A DNA stretch of 24,186 bases, taken from NCBI GenBank assembly GCA_044867785.1, contig JBIOVM010000042.1, positions 1 through 24,186 of the forward strand, given 5' to 3'. The position numbers were made by a program, and so were the translations under genes. Shown here piece after piece: positions 1 to 8,359 of the stretch. The notes beneath the pieces are model-generated. The model was not told the origin of the DNA. It did no database searches and worked only from the letters and a program-made list of their open reading frames with translations. Origin of the DNA: DASRDR01 sp044867785 (lineage in GTDB: Bacteria > Methylomirabilota > Methylomirabilia > Rokubacteriales > DASRDR01). Numbering within the stretch: position 1 is the stretch's first letter; each line of letters opens with the position of its first letter.

Positions 1-144
1 CCCGCCGCCCGCCGCGTCTCGATCGGCCTCCGGGATCAGGCCGCCGGTCCGCGTCGACCGGCGGCGGCCGAGCCCGGGCTCGACGCCGGCGCGGACTGGA
101 GGGTAGGATCACTCTGGTCGCGATTCGGCGGAAGGGAGAAAGGG
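1..144. other. Left edge, no gene assigned; leader of the SpeD-like gene
   Basis: No convincing coding region is visible. Some frames stay open, as expected at this GC content, but none shows a recognisable protein, and one plus-strand frame stops near 104-106. The purine-rich stretch at about 131-144 contains the ribosome binding site (GAAGGGAG, ending about 6 bases before the ATG at 145). A promoter cannot be picked out with confidence. An upstream gene could end here, but its frame is not distinguishable. Confidence 0.4.
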
Positions 145-765
145 ATGGACGACTCCAAGCGAGACGACTTCGTCGGGCGGCATCTGATCATCGATGCGAC
201 GACGTTCAACCGACGCAATCTCACGTCGACCGATACGGTGTTCACGCTGCTCGAAGCGCTCGCCCGCAACCTCGACATGACGCTCGTCCTGCCGCCGGTC
301 GTGTTCCGCTACCCGTTCGCCAACGACGAGATCACCGCGTTCTGCGACGACATCGAGGTCGAGCTGACGGCCAAGGCCAAGGCGATCGCGACGACCGACC
401 GGCCGGTCGACCTCAGCCTCGCCCCGGTCCGCGTCATGCGGGAATTCCTGCGCAAGCGGCAGCTGGAGGAGAGCGGCGTGACGGGGATCAGCATCTGGGC
501 CGAGTCCCACGCGGCGATCCACACGTGGGACGAGGACAACTACTACGCGTTCGACGCGTTCAGCTGTAAGGACTTCCGGCCGAAGGACGCGCTGCGGCTC
601 CTGCTCTCGCACTTCGACACCGAGATACTCAACTGCGTCAACTTGCTGCGGTTCCAGCGTTCCCTGCCGAGGATGACGAACTTCCAGGTGAACGACAACT
701 GGGAGGTCCTCGTGAAGGGAGACGTGATCGGCGAGCTCGACTCGGTCAACTTCGACGATATCTGA
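145..765 (+). CDS. S-adenosylmethionine decarboxylase (SpeD/SpeH) family pyruvoyl enzyme, with insertion
   Basis: This is a 206-residue cytoplasmic protein of the prokaryotic AdoMet decarboxylase family. These enzymes cut themselves to make a pyruvoyl cofactor and usually produce decarboxylated AdoMet for spermidine synthesis. The active-site block AESHAAIHTW lies at 119-128. By alignment from memory with the Thermotoga enzyme, self-cleavage falls between Glu120 and Ser121, with His126 and Cys141 as the other catalytic residues; all are present at family spacing. The N-terminal GRHL motif (11-14) is also typical. The family is usually about 120-140 residues long. Here about 50 extra residues (roughly 58-108) separate the first strands from the active site, and the C-terminus is longer. 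The ATG at 145 follows a good GAAGGGAG site. No spermidine synthase or other polyamine gene is in the window, so the substrate is open: some SpeD homologues are known to act on ornithine or arginine instead of AdoMet. Confidence 0.82.
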   Translation: MDDSKRDDFVGRHLIIDATTFNRRNLTSTDTVFTLLEALARNLDMTLVLPPVVFRYPFANDEITAFCDDIEVELTAKAKAIATTDRPVDLSLAPVRVMREFLRKRQLEESGVTGISIWAESHAAIHTWDEDNYYAFDAFSCKDFRPKDALRLLLSHFDTEILNCVNLLRFQRSLPRMTNFQVNDNWEVLVKGDVIGELDSVNFDDI

Positions 766-795
766 TCGACCGAGGCCGCTCCCGGCCCGCGCCCG

Positions 796-1233
796 TCAGG
801 GAGTCCGAGCGCCGCCGCCCTCCGGCCCATCGTAGCGCGGTGCCGGGGGCGCCGCGTTCGGGATCCAGACCCAGGCGTACGGAACGGACACCCCGTCCCC
901 TCTGAGCTCGTACCGCCCGTGCGCATACTGCACCACGCGTGACCCGGTCCAGGCGACCGGGGTCGCGGCGGCATAGGCCGGCCGGTAGGCCGAATAATAG
1001 GTCGGGTAGTACGCGGGGTAGGGCGTCGAGTACGCCGCCGGATAGCCGTACCAGGGGTAGTACGCGGGCGGCGCATACACGACGCGCGGCCCGGCCACCG
1101 CCGAGACCAGCTGGGTGAAGACCGCGAATGACGCGAGGCCGAGGGCCACGCACTCCAGGCACGCTTGTGCCGGTGGCGCCACGACGGCCACGATCAGGGC
1201 CACGACCAGAAGCACGGCAGCGGCTCGTCGCAT
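796..1233 (-). CDS. Exported Tyr/Pro-rich hypothetical protein
   Basis: The 145-residue product begins with a clear signal peptide (basic start, hydrophobic core at about 4-19) and a likely signal peptidase I site after Ala24 (AQA, then Cys25). The cysteine is not preceded by a proper lipobox, so lipidation is doubtful. After a second hydrophobic stretch (about 29-47) comes a low-complexity region at about 52-92, dominated by Tyr, Pro and Ala with recurrent AYYP/PAY-type units, then a less biased tail. I do not recognise a family. Such Tyr/Pro-rich segments occur in surface and cell-wall-associated proteins of many Gram-negatives. The ATG at 1233 is preceded by a strong GGGGAGGAA site. The gene starts 12 bp after the upstream lipoprotein stop and is probably last in an operon with it and the rhomboid gene. 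It converges on the SpeD-like gene. Confidence 0.7.
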   Translation of the reverse strand: MRRAAAVLLVVALIVAVVAPPAQACLECVALGLASFAVFTQLVSAVAGPRVVYAPPAYYPWYGYPAAYSTPYPAYYPTYYSAYRPAYAAATPVAWTGSRVVQYAHGRYELRGDGVSVPYAWVWIPNAAPPAPRYDGPEGGGARTP

Positions 1234-1245
1234 CGGTTCCTCCCC

Positions 1246-1836
1246 TCAGATCTCCGCCAGGAGGCCGGCCTCCTGGAGACGCTCCATGACGGTCCGGGCG
1301 ACCCCTGCGGTCGCCTCGCGCAGGTCGTCGGGCGCGACCGACCGGCTGGTCGCCGACCAGACGAGGGCGTCGGCCGGGACACTGTACACGAAGGCATGCA
1401 GCCGCGCCGGCTCGGGCCGCCGACCGTCTCCCGCGCGCTTCGCATCCTGCAGCATGGCCGCGTAGGTGTCACCGAACGTCCGGTGCGACACGGGCCGGCT
1501 GCCCGCCTCGCCGCCGCCCGCCGTCCACACGACGATGACGCTGTCGAAACCCCCGGCCCGGAGGCGTTCCCGCACGCGCTCGACGTCGCCCTGCTCGGCG
1601 CGCGGCACGAGGCCGTGGCCGGCGGCGCCCCGCGTGGTCGCCGGCAGGCGGTGGACGAACTCGTCTTCGGTCAGGCGGTCGCCCGCGGCGTCGGCCCCGA
1701 AAGCGAACACCGCCACCTGGCGGAACGGACCCCCCGGGTGGCCGGGGTCCTTCCAGACGTCCGTGAGCCGCGTGGCGCTGCAGGCGGGAAGCGCGAGGAG
1801 CGCGGCCGCCGCCAGGAGCCGGACATGAGCACGCAT
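1246..1836 (-). CDS. Putative outer-envelope lipoprotein (DUF4136-like)
   Basis: The 196-residue product has a lipoprotein signal peptide with lipobox LPAC at 16-19, so Cys19 is the probable lipidated residue. The mature part starts SATRLTDVWKDP and continues with a predicted strand (QVAVFAFG). It resembles small lipoproteins sometimes assigned to DUF4136 or related families with an ATxLxxxWKDP start; that assignment is from memory and tentative. The same frame stays open upstream to 2055, but only the ATG at 1836 gives a signal peptide and avoids overlap with the rhomboid gene, which ends 11 bp upstream. No strong Shine-Dalgarno sequence precedes it, so translation may be coupled to the rhomboid gene. 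Function is unknown; an envelope role is inferred. Confidence 0.72.
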   Translation of the reverse strand: MRAHVRLLAAAALLALPACSATRLTDVWKDPGHPGGPFRQVAVFAFGADAAGDRLTEDEFVHRLPATTRGAAGHGLVPRAEQGDVERVRERLRAGGFDSVIVVWTAGGGEAGSRPVSHRTFGDTYAAMLQDAKRAGDGRRPEPARLHAFVYSVPADALVWSATSRSVAPDDLREATAGVARTVMERLQEAGLLAEI

Positions 1837-1847
1837 CAGAAGTCGCG

Positions 1848-2609
1848 CTACGAGCGGAGCCCGACGCGCTGTGGACGCCAATGCCGGGCCTTGTGCTCCG
1901 CGACGTAGGACGGCCGCGCGAACAGCTTGACCAGCACGACGCCGGCCACGAACCCGCCGAAGTGCGCCCAGAAGGCGACCCCGCCGCCCTCCCGGCCCAC
2001 CGAACCGAGGCCCAGCACGAACTGCATGAGGAGCCAGTATCCCAGCATCATCCACGCGGGCCAGGCGACCGAGGTGAGCATGAAGCCGATCGGGACCATC
2101 ACGAACACCCGCACGTGAGGGTAGAGGACGATGTACCCGCCCATCACGCCGCTGATCGCCCCGGAGGCGCCCACCATGGGCACGGCCGACGCCGGGTTGA
2201 GCACCACCTGCGCCAGCGCCGCCGCGATGCCGGTCAGGAGGTAGAACACGCCGAAGCGCAGGTGGCCCATGGCGTCCTCGACGTTGTTACCGAAGATCCA
2301 CAAGAACCACATGTTCCCGAGGAGGTGCATCCAGGAGCCGTGGAGGAACATGGACGAGAAGACGTTCATCGTCTGCCGGCCGGGATCGGTCAGGCAGACG
2401 AGCCCCTCCCCCATCGGGAACCGCGTGCCGGGCGGCACCCGCCCCGTCAGCTCGCCGGGAATCAGGCCGAGCTCGCAGATGGACCGGGCCAAGGACTCGC
2501 TCGATCCCGCCCCCTGCAGGAGGAGCCAGCTTCCGACATTGAGCGCGATGAAGAGATACGTCGCGTAGGGCGTGCGGATCGTCTGGTTCTCGTCACGGTA
2601 CGGGAACAT
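1848..2609 (-). CDS. Rhomboid family intramembrane serine protease
   Basis: The 253-residue integral membrane protein carries the rhomboid signature motifs. HLLGNMWFLWIFG (95-107) supplies the conserved Asn of the oxyanion region. GASG at 147-150 holds the catalytic Ser149, followed by the GxxxG-type packing segment. WAHFGGF (214-220) holds the catalytic His216. Hydrophobic segments fit six transmembrane helices, with a long loop between helices 1 and 2 that contains two cysteines (Cys45 and Cys72). Rhomboids cut transmembrane substrates within the membrane; no substrate is evident here. The start MFPYRDENQ at 2609 follows a G-rich GGGGGTG site and matches the usual start of this bacterial subgroup; a frame extension to 2660 looks non-coding. 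It is probably the first gene of an operon with the lipoprotein and the Tyr/Pro-rich protein. Confidence 0.92.
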   Translation of the reverse strand: MFPYRDENQTIRTPYATYLFIALNVGSWLLLQGAGSSESLARSICELGLIPGELTGRVPPGTRFPMGEGLVCLTDPGRQTMNVFSSMFLHGSWMHLLGNMWFLWIFGNNVEDAMGHLRFGVFYLLTGIAAALAQVVLNPASAVPMVGASGAISGVMGGYIVLYPHVRVFVMVPIGFMLTSVAWPAWMMLGYWLLMQFVLGLGSVGREGGGVAFWAHFGGFVAGVVLVKLFARPSYVAEHKARHWRPQRVGLRS

Positions 2610-2729
2610 CTGTCCGTCACCCCCGCGTGGATGGAGACCGGCCTCGCCCGATGCTCTCATTCTCGCACGGTCCGGAGGCTCCGGGGGGCGGCGGCCTGCC
2701 CGGCGGGTGGCCCGACACGGGCCCGGGGC

Positions 2730-4859
2730 TCAGTGCGCGGCGATCAGCTTCGAGTACGACTCGTAGCGGCTCTGGATCTCGCTCACGTACTTCACCGGCT
2801 CGCTGCACCGACAGTAGCCGTGCCGAGCCGTCCGCGCGAACCGTCGCTTGGCGAGGAGCGGCATCGCCTTCTCGACGTGACCGAACCACCGGGTGGCGTC
2901 GAGCTTGAGGTCGGCGGCCAGGCGGCGGCCGTCGGCGACGTGGCCGGGGCCGCAGTTGTACGCGGCGAGCGCGAAGTGAATCCGATCCGTCTCGCTGATC
3001 TCCGAGTCCTGGAAGATCCCGGAGTAGCGCGCCAACACCTTCACGCCGGCGTGGATCCCCTGCTCCGGCTTCCGCACGTCGCCGACCCCGACCTCGCGGG
3101 CGGTCCGGGGCATGACCTGCATCAAGCCCAGCGCGCCGACCCAGCTCCGCGCGCCCGGGTCGAAGCGAGACTCCTGGTACATCTGCGACGTGACCAGCCG
3201 CCAGTCGAGCTCGTACATCGCCGCGTACTTCTTCACCAGGTCGTCGTAGGGCGACAGCTGCCCGGCCTTGTCGGAGCGGTCCTCGCTGGCGGCCACGCGC
3301 ATCTGCCGCTCGTTCTTGAAGTACTTCGCCATCATGAGGTTGTAGAGCGTGCTCCGGTAGATCTTCCGGATGAAGCGGTCGGCGGCGGCCTTGAGCTTCG
3401 GCTGGTCCTTCCGGAGCATCCAGGCGACGTCCCGCGGGTCGCCGATCGGGCTCACGCTGCGAATCCCGTCGCTGAAGGTGAGCTCGACGTCCACGATGTT
3501 CGAGTCGGCCACCGTCGCGTCGTACTTGCCGTCCTCGACGGCCTCCAGGATGTCCTCCGTCTCCTCGTCCTCGGCGACCGCCAGGAGCTCGAAGCCGTGC
3601 CGCGCCTGAAGCGGCGCCAATGCCTGGTGGTAGCTCGAGGAGAGGCGGACGGCGATCTTCCGGCCCCTGAGGTCGGCCAGGCTCTGCGTCGTCCGGTTCT
3701 TGGCCGGGACGACGAGGAGCTCGCTGACACGGTTGTAGGGCGCGGTGAAGGCGAACTCCCGGCTCCGCTCGGCGGTGACCGCGAGGCCCGCCGCGACCAG
3801 GTCGCCCTTGCCCTCTCGGAGGTACTGGGCGAGGGCATCCCGGGACGGCGGAATCACGAGCTCGAGCCGCACGCCGAGCGTCCGGGCGAACTCCCGCGCC
3901 AGCTCGTACTCGAAGCCCAGCTCCTCGCCTCGGTGGAGGAAGTAGGTCGTGCTCGAATTGCGGGTCAGGACCCGGAGCGCCCCGCGCCTCTTGATGGCGT
4001 CGAGATCGACCCGTCGCCCGGTCCGCTCCTTCGAGCCGGTCAGCGCCCGCTCCACGAGGAACGCGTCGAGGGCCGCCTTGAGGGCCGGGTTCTCCTTGCG
4101 GATCCCCCACGCGATCGGGTCGCGCTCGGTGAGCGCGAACGCGGCCTTCACGCCGGGCTCGAAGGTGAGGGCCGCCTCGAGGATGTCGGAGTCGGCCACC
4201 GTGATGGCTTCCTCGCCGCGCGCCACCTTCTGGATCAGATCGAACGTGTCCTCCGTCTCCCCCGCCGGCTTGATCCGGAGCCCCTTCACGCGCGCCTGGA
4301 GCCGGGCGAGGGCGGCGGCGTAGGAGCTCGACGCGCGGACGGTCACCGTCCTGCCGGCCAGGTCGGCCGGCCGTCGCACGGCGCGCTCCGCCTTCGGCAC
4401 CACGACCAGCTGCGCGACGAACCGCACGGGACGAGTGAACGCGACCGCGTCGGCGCGCTCCGGCGTCACGGCCAGCGACCCGACGATGACGTCGCCGCGT
4501 CCGGCCCGAAGCGCCGGGATGAGCTGGCTCCGGTCCGACACCGCGATCGGAATCGCCCGGAGCTCCAGCTTCCGTGCGAAGGCCACGGCGAGCGCCAGCT
4601 CCTCGCGCTTGGGGTCGCCCGCCCGCTGGAGGTGCTCGGGGGCGGTGACGAGGAGGCGGAGCGCGCCGGCCTTCCGGATGGCCGGCAGGTCGCCGGTGGC
4701 GAGGGCCTCGGCGCCGGCTGGCCGCGCCCCCGCTGACGTCTCGCCTCCGAGCATCCCGCCCAGAACCATGAGGGACAGGGACACCGACCGCCCGGTCCAC
4801 GCCGCGGTACGGCGAATCGGCCGCGCCCGGGCCATTACGCGCATTCGCAGCCCGCTCAT
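2730..4859 (-). CDS. MltF-like lytic transglycosylase with two tandem solute-binding (SBP_bac_3) domains
   Basis: The 709-residue product has an N-terminal signal or anchor (hydrophobic about 24-38), then two consecutive periplasmic type-3 solute-binding domains (about 60-270 and 287-500), then a lytic transglycosylase (SLT) domain (about 537-660). The transglycosylase shows YQESRFDP with catalytic Glu563, GALGLMQVMP (575-584) and AYNCGPG (633-639). Escherichia coli MltF has one sensor domain and one SLT domain in about 520 residues, so the extra length is a duplicated sensor. The two copies share parallel motifs such as VRASSSY/VRLSSSY, VADSDI/VADSNI and IRKENPALKAALDAF/LRKDQPKLKAAADRF. It should cleave peptidoglycan to 1,6-anhydromuropeptides in the periplasm. 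The start is uncertain: ATGs at 4859, 4844 and 4835 are in frame and none has a good ribosome site. It lies 56 bp after the DUF748 gene. Confidence 0.9.
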   Translation of the reverse strand: MSGLRMRVMARARPIRRTAAWTGRSVSLSLMVLGGMLGGETSAGARPAGAEALATGDLPAIRKAGALRLLVTAPEHLQRAGDPKREELALAVAFARKLELRAIPIAVSDRSQLIPALRAGRGDVIVGSLAVTPERADAVAFTRPVRFVAQLVVVPKAERAVRRPADLAGRTVTVRASSSYAAALARLQARVKGLRIKPAGETEDTFDLIQKVARGEEAITVADSDILEAALTFEPGVKAAFALTERDPIAWGIRKENPALKAALDAFLVERALTGSKERTGRRVDLDAIKRRGALRVLTRNSSTTYFLHRGEELGFEYELAREFARTLGVRLELVIPPSRDALAQYLREGKGDLVAAGLAVTAERSREFAFTAPYNRVSELLVVPAKNRTTQSLADLRGRKIAVRLSSSYHQALAPLQARHGFELLAVAEDEETEDILEAVEDGKYDATVADSNIVDVELTFSDGIRSVSPIGDPRDVAWMLRKDQPKLKAAADRFIRKIYRSTLYNLMMAKYFKNERQMRVAASEDRSDKAGQLSPYDDLVKKYAAMYELDWRLVTSQMYQESRFDPGARSWVGALGLMQVMPRTAREVGVGDVRKPEQGIHAGVKVLARYSGIFQDSEISETDRIHFALAAYNCGPGHVADGRRLAADLKLDATRWFGHVEKAMPLLAKRRFARTARHGYCRCSEPVKYVSEIQSRYESYSKLIAAH

Positions 4860-4915
4860 CGCCCAGCCGATTATCGGCCGTGGGCGCGCCGGGCCCCGCA
4901 CGAATTCGGACCGGC

Positions 4916-7891
4916 CTACTCTCCGGCGACCACCGCGAACTCGACGCGGCCGCCCTCTGTCGGCGGCCGGGGCCCTTCCGCGCCGGGCGACGCGGCGGGA
5001 GCGACGGGGTCGGCGATGGTCAGCCGCGCCTCCGGAATTCCCTCCGCCGCCACCAGGCGCTCGCGCGCCGCCTCGACGCGCCGACGGGCCAGGTCGGTCA
5101 GCCGGGCATCGGGGACCGCCTCGCGCTCGCGCAGCAGGTCGACCTGCTCCTCCGTGGTCGCCGGCCGCGCGGCGTCGGGGAGCCGCTCCCGGTAGTACGC
5201 GTCGAGCGCGACCGCCGCGTCCTCGAGGCCGCGCTCCTTGCGGAACGCCTGGAGCCGCTCGGCGACGGCCTCGGCCTTCAGCGCGGCGACGTCGCTGTGG
5301 CTCGGGACCGCGGACAGGGACAGGTTCACGAACGGCGAGCGGCGCAGGAAGTCGGCGACCCGTAGCAAGTGCTCCTCCATCGCGGGCGACAGCACCGCGC
5401 TGCCGGGGGCGAACGTCACCGCATCGACGACGGGCTCCTGTTCCCCGGGCTTCTCGTCCCGTGAGAACAGCCGGCCGATCGCCTTGAAGGGGGCGGTCAC
5501 GATGTTGACCAGGACGTTCTTGACGGCCGTCCAGATCGTCTCGCGGAGGCTCACGTTGGGGTCCTTGACGTTGCCCGTGACCGGAATGGTGGCGCGGATC
5601 TCTCCCTTCTGGTCCTTGACGAGAGCGACGATCAGCCCCAGGGGCAGGCCGATCCGGCGCTTGACCTCGTCGCTTTCGCCCGCGGGCGCCACCTGGAGCT
5701 GGCCGACCACGAGCTCGTTGTGGGCGGCGAGCTGATCGCCCTCGAGCTTGAAGCGGACCTTGTACTGGAGGTCCCCCTTCTTGATCACCCAGCCGATGTT
5801 GGCCGCCGCGTAGGGGTCGACGCTGGGCAGCTTGAAGTCGCGCAGCTCCCCGACCAGGTCGAAGTAGGCGGGCGCGCCGAGCGGCCCGATCTCGCCCCGG
5901 ATGTCGAGGCCCGCGTCCCCTCCCACGACGCTCTGGAGCGCGAGCTTGGCGCGCCGGTCGGGCCGGTTCCCGAGGTCGGTGAGCGTCAGCTCGAGCCGCG
6001 AGAGGTCCTGCGAGAAGGCCGGCCGAGTGGTCCGGTCGAGGAAGCGGATCGTCCCGTCCTCGATGCGGGTCGTGCCGACCTCGAAGCGCATGGTGTCGAG
6101 CGCCCCGTTCGACTCCGATCGGGCCGCCGCGGGCTTCGCTGCCGGGGACGTCGAAGACGCCGCCTTCGCCGGCTCGGGAGTCCTGAACAGGCGGCGCAGG
6201 TTGAACGAGCCGTCCGCGGCGCGCTCCACCTCCACGCGGGGGCGCCGGAAGACGGCGGTGCCGGCCGTGGCCCGCCGCGGCCAGTCGAAGTCGATGCCGG
6301 CGAGCTCCATGCGCTCGACGCGGATCGCCGGCCGCTCGACGCCTGGCTCGCGGATCTCGACGTTCTGCGCCCAGCTGTTGCCCTTCGACTGCGCCACCAG
6401 CACGCCGTTCCGCACCGCGATGCGGTTCTTGCTGTCCCCGTTGAAGCGGCCCGACAGGCGCGCCGGGATCGGAAGGTAGCCCTGGTACGCCGCGACGGGC
6501 GCGTCCCGCAGGGCGACGGTCAGCTCGGCGTCGAAGGGGGACACGTGCATCGGCCCCTTGATCTCCAGGCGCCCGCCCCCCGGCATGCCGGTCGACAGCG
6601 CGAGGGTCGCCGGCCCCTTCGACGGCCACGTGAACCCGTCGAGGCGCGCCTGGAAGTTGGCGAGCGCGAGCCGCGTCGTCGGCCTGGTTCGCTCGTCGAC
6701 CCAGAGCACGCGGCTGGGAGACACGGTCGCCCGCTCGACGTGAATCTGGTCGAAGCCGGCCGCGAGCCCCTGGATGATCGGAAACAAGGTCCGCCGGCCG
6801 GGGGTCTCGGGCGCCGGCCTCGGGGACGCTCGCGGCGCCGGCGCCGCCGTGCCCGTCGGGGCGGGCCGCGCGTCGCGCCGCCCGAAGAACTCCGCCACGT
6901 CGATGACGCCGCGCGCGTCGCGACGCAGCTTCAGATCGGCGCCCTCGATCGCCACGCTCGCGACCGTCAGCGTCCGTGCGATGACGTCGGCCTCCTTCAC
7001 CTCGAAGGTCAGTCGAGACGCGGCCAGGAAGTGCGCCGTGCTCCCGGTCGGAACCAGCGCTTCCCCGTCCAGGCCGATCGTGCCCGCCACCGTCGCCTTC
7101 CGGATCTCCTGCGCGTCGCTGTCGACCTCGGCGGTCAGCGCCACCCCGAGCCGGCCCCCGGTCGGTCGGTGACGCAGGCCGAGCGGCTCGTGCACGTACG
7201 GGATGAGCCGGCGCAGGTGGAACTCCCCCACCCCGAGCTGTGCGCGGAACTGCAGCGGATCGAGCCGCACGCCTTCGCCGTCCAGGCTGAGCGTGGCCTC
7301 GTCGACGCGGGCGCGAAGGGTCAGGCGGCCGGGAGCCCCCATCGACCGCGTCGTGACGTTGCTGACCTCGATGCCGAGGTTCTGGACCAGCCACTCCGCC
7401 TGAGGCGTGACCGCCCGGTCAGCCACCTCCACCCGCCCGCCGGCCACGCTCAGGCGCTCGATGGTGACCGCCCAGCGCCGCGGCGGCGCGGGCGGGGCCG
7501 CGGCGGGCTCCCCGCGGCCGAGCAGGTCGGAGAAGTTGAATGCCGCCGGGCCGGTCCGCACGACCCGGACCGACGGCCCGGTCAGCGCGATCTCGGTGAC
7601 GTGGACGTGGGAGCGGAGGAGAGCCAGCGGCGACAGCCGCGCCTCGAACCGCTCGAACTGCACGAACGGCGCCGGACCCTCGCGGTCGGCCAGGCGGAAG
7701 TCCTTGACCGCCAGACGGCCCGCGAAGAGATTGAGATCGACGTCGCCGATGGTCACGGCGCGGCCCGTTCGTCTCGGGATCTGGTCCAGCGCCACGCGGC
7801 GGACGATGTCGGGAAGCGCCCAGAGCAGCCCGGCCGCCAGAATCAGGATGCTGGCCAGCGCGATGAGCGACACCCTGCGGACGCGGCTCAT
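4916..7891 (-). CDS. DUF748 domain protein (AsmA/TamB-like envelope protein)
   Basis: The 991-residue product has one N-terminal transmembrane anchor (about 8-26) followed by a long, strand-rich periplasmic region typical of DUF748 proteins. These belong to the AsmA-like group related to the bridge-like lipid transfer and outer-membrane assembly proteins. Early motifs such as VTIGDVDLNLFAGRLAVKDF (47-66) are characteristic of AsmA-like N-termini. A Pro/Ala-rich linker lies in the middle. The last ~178 residues (about 814-991) include VTFAPGSAVLSPAMEEHLL and a later LARRRVEAARERLVAAEGIP segment, a layout recalling OmpA-type peptidoglycan-binding domains, though I cannot confirm the fold. The ATG at 7891 gives a clean anchor; an in-frame start at 7954 is less likely. 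The MltF-like gene follows 56 bp downstream, suggesting a shared envelope job. Molecular function in this organism is unknown. Confidence 0.85.
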   Translation of the reverse strand: MSRVRRVSLIALASILILAAGLLWALPDIVRRVALDQIPRRTGRAVTIGDVDLNLFAGRLAVKDFRLADREGPAPFVQFERFEARLSPLALLRSHVHVTEIALTGPSVRVVRTGPAAFNFSDLLGRGEPAAAPPAPPRRWAVTIERLSVAGGRVEVADRAVTPQAEWLVQNLGIEVSNVTTRSMGAPGRLTLRARVDEATLSLDGEGVRLDPLQFRAQLGVGEFHLRRLIPYVHEPLGLRHRPTGGRLGVALTAEVDSDAQEIRKATVAGTIGLDGEALVPTGSTAHFLAASRLTFEVKEADVIARTLTVASVAIEGADLKLRRDARGVIDVAEFFGRRDARPAPTGTAAPAPRASPRPAPETPGRRTLFPIIQGLAAGFDQIHVERATVSPSRVLWVDERTRPTTRLALANFQARLDGFTWPSKGPATLALSTGMPGGGRLEIKGPMHVSPFDAELTVALRDAPVAAYQGYLPIPARLSGRFNGDSKNRIAVRNGVLVAQSKGNSWAQNVEIREPGVERPAIRVERMELAGIDFDWPRRATAGTAVFRRPRVEVERAADGSFNLRRLFRTPEPAKAASSTSPAAKPAAARSESNGALDTMRFEVGTTRIEDGTIRFLDRTTRPAFSQDLSRLELTLTDLGNRPDRRAKLALQSVVGGDAGLDIRGEIGPLGAPAYFDLVGELRDFKLPSVDPYAAANIGWVIKKGDLQYKVRFKLEGDQLAAHNELVVGQLQVAPAGESDEVKRRIGLPLGLIVALVKDQKGEIRATIPVTGNVKDPNVSLRETIWTAVKNVLVNIVTAPFKAIGRLFSRDEKPGEQEPVVDAVTFAPGSAVLSPAMEEHLLRVADFLRRSPFVNLSLSAVPSHSDVAALKAEAVAERLQAFRKERGLEDAAVALDAYYRERLPDAARPATTEEQVDLLREREAVPDARLTDLARRRVEAARERLVAAEGIPEARLTIADPVAPAASPGAEGPRPPTEGGRVEFAVVAGE

Positions 7892-8008
7892 TTCGAGGGT
7901 CCTGCGGCTCTTCGGGACTATCCCCGGCGGGAGAACGTGCTCCCAGCAAAGCACCTCTTCGCGGGAGCGTCAACGCGCGGGTCTGGTGAGCGGCCGGCCG
8001 GGCCGGGG

Positions 8009-8359
8009 CTACCGGCGAGCGGGGGCGCCGCGGACGGCCAGCACGGTCATCCACGCGGCCACCAGGAGCAGCCCCCCCATCTCGCGCGCTTCCTCGACGG
8101 GCTCGCTCTTCATGGCGTAGGACTCGAAGAGCTCCCCGATGGAGACGCGGCCTATCACGCCGGGCGCCAGCACGGCGGCCCATGCGAGCGCCGCGAGCCC
8201 GATGATCGCGGGCGCCGGGCGCGGGAGCCGCCCGGCGAACAGGCACGCCAGCCCGGCGACCCCGTAGATCGCCATCCAGCGGAGCGGATCCGGATCGTTG
8301 TACTGGAGGACGGCGGCGATCCCGAACAGGACCGCCATGAGCCGGTTCACGCCCTTCAA
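8009..8359 (-). CDS. TMEM220-family small integral membrane protein
   Basis: The 116-residue product has about four hydrophobic helices and the QYNDPDPLRWMAIYG motif near the N-terminus, the hallmark of the transmembrane family 220 proteins found in bacteria and animals. Function is unknown for the family. I chose the TTG at 8359: its TTGA overlaps the stop of the upstream MscS gene by four bases, a GGAG sits eight bases before it, and the resulting N-terminus matches the few residues normally found before the first helix. An in-frame ATG at 8338 would make a 109-residue protein that still carries the motif. The overlap implies translational coupling with the channel gene. Confidence 0.8.
   Translation of the reverse strand: MKGVNRLMAVLFGIAAVLQYNDPDPLRWMAIYGVAGLACLFAGRLPRPAPAIIGLAALAWAAVLAPGVIGRVSIGELFESYAMKSEPVEEAREMGGLLLVAAWMTVLAVRGAPARR

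Noticed and set aside
2610..2729. Short GC hairpins (such as CCGGA-GCC-TCCGG) between the MltF-like and rhomboid genes
   Set aside because: The stems are only five or six base pairs, lack a T-run and are common in this composition, so they do not support a terminator call.
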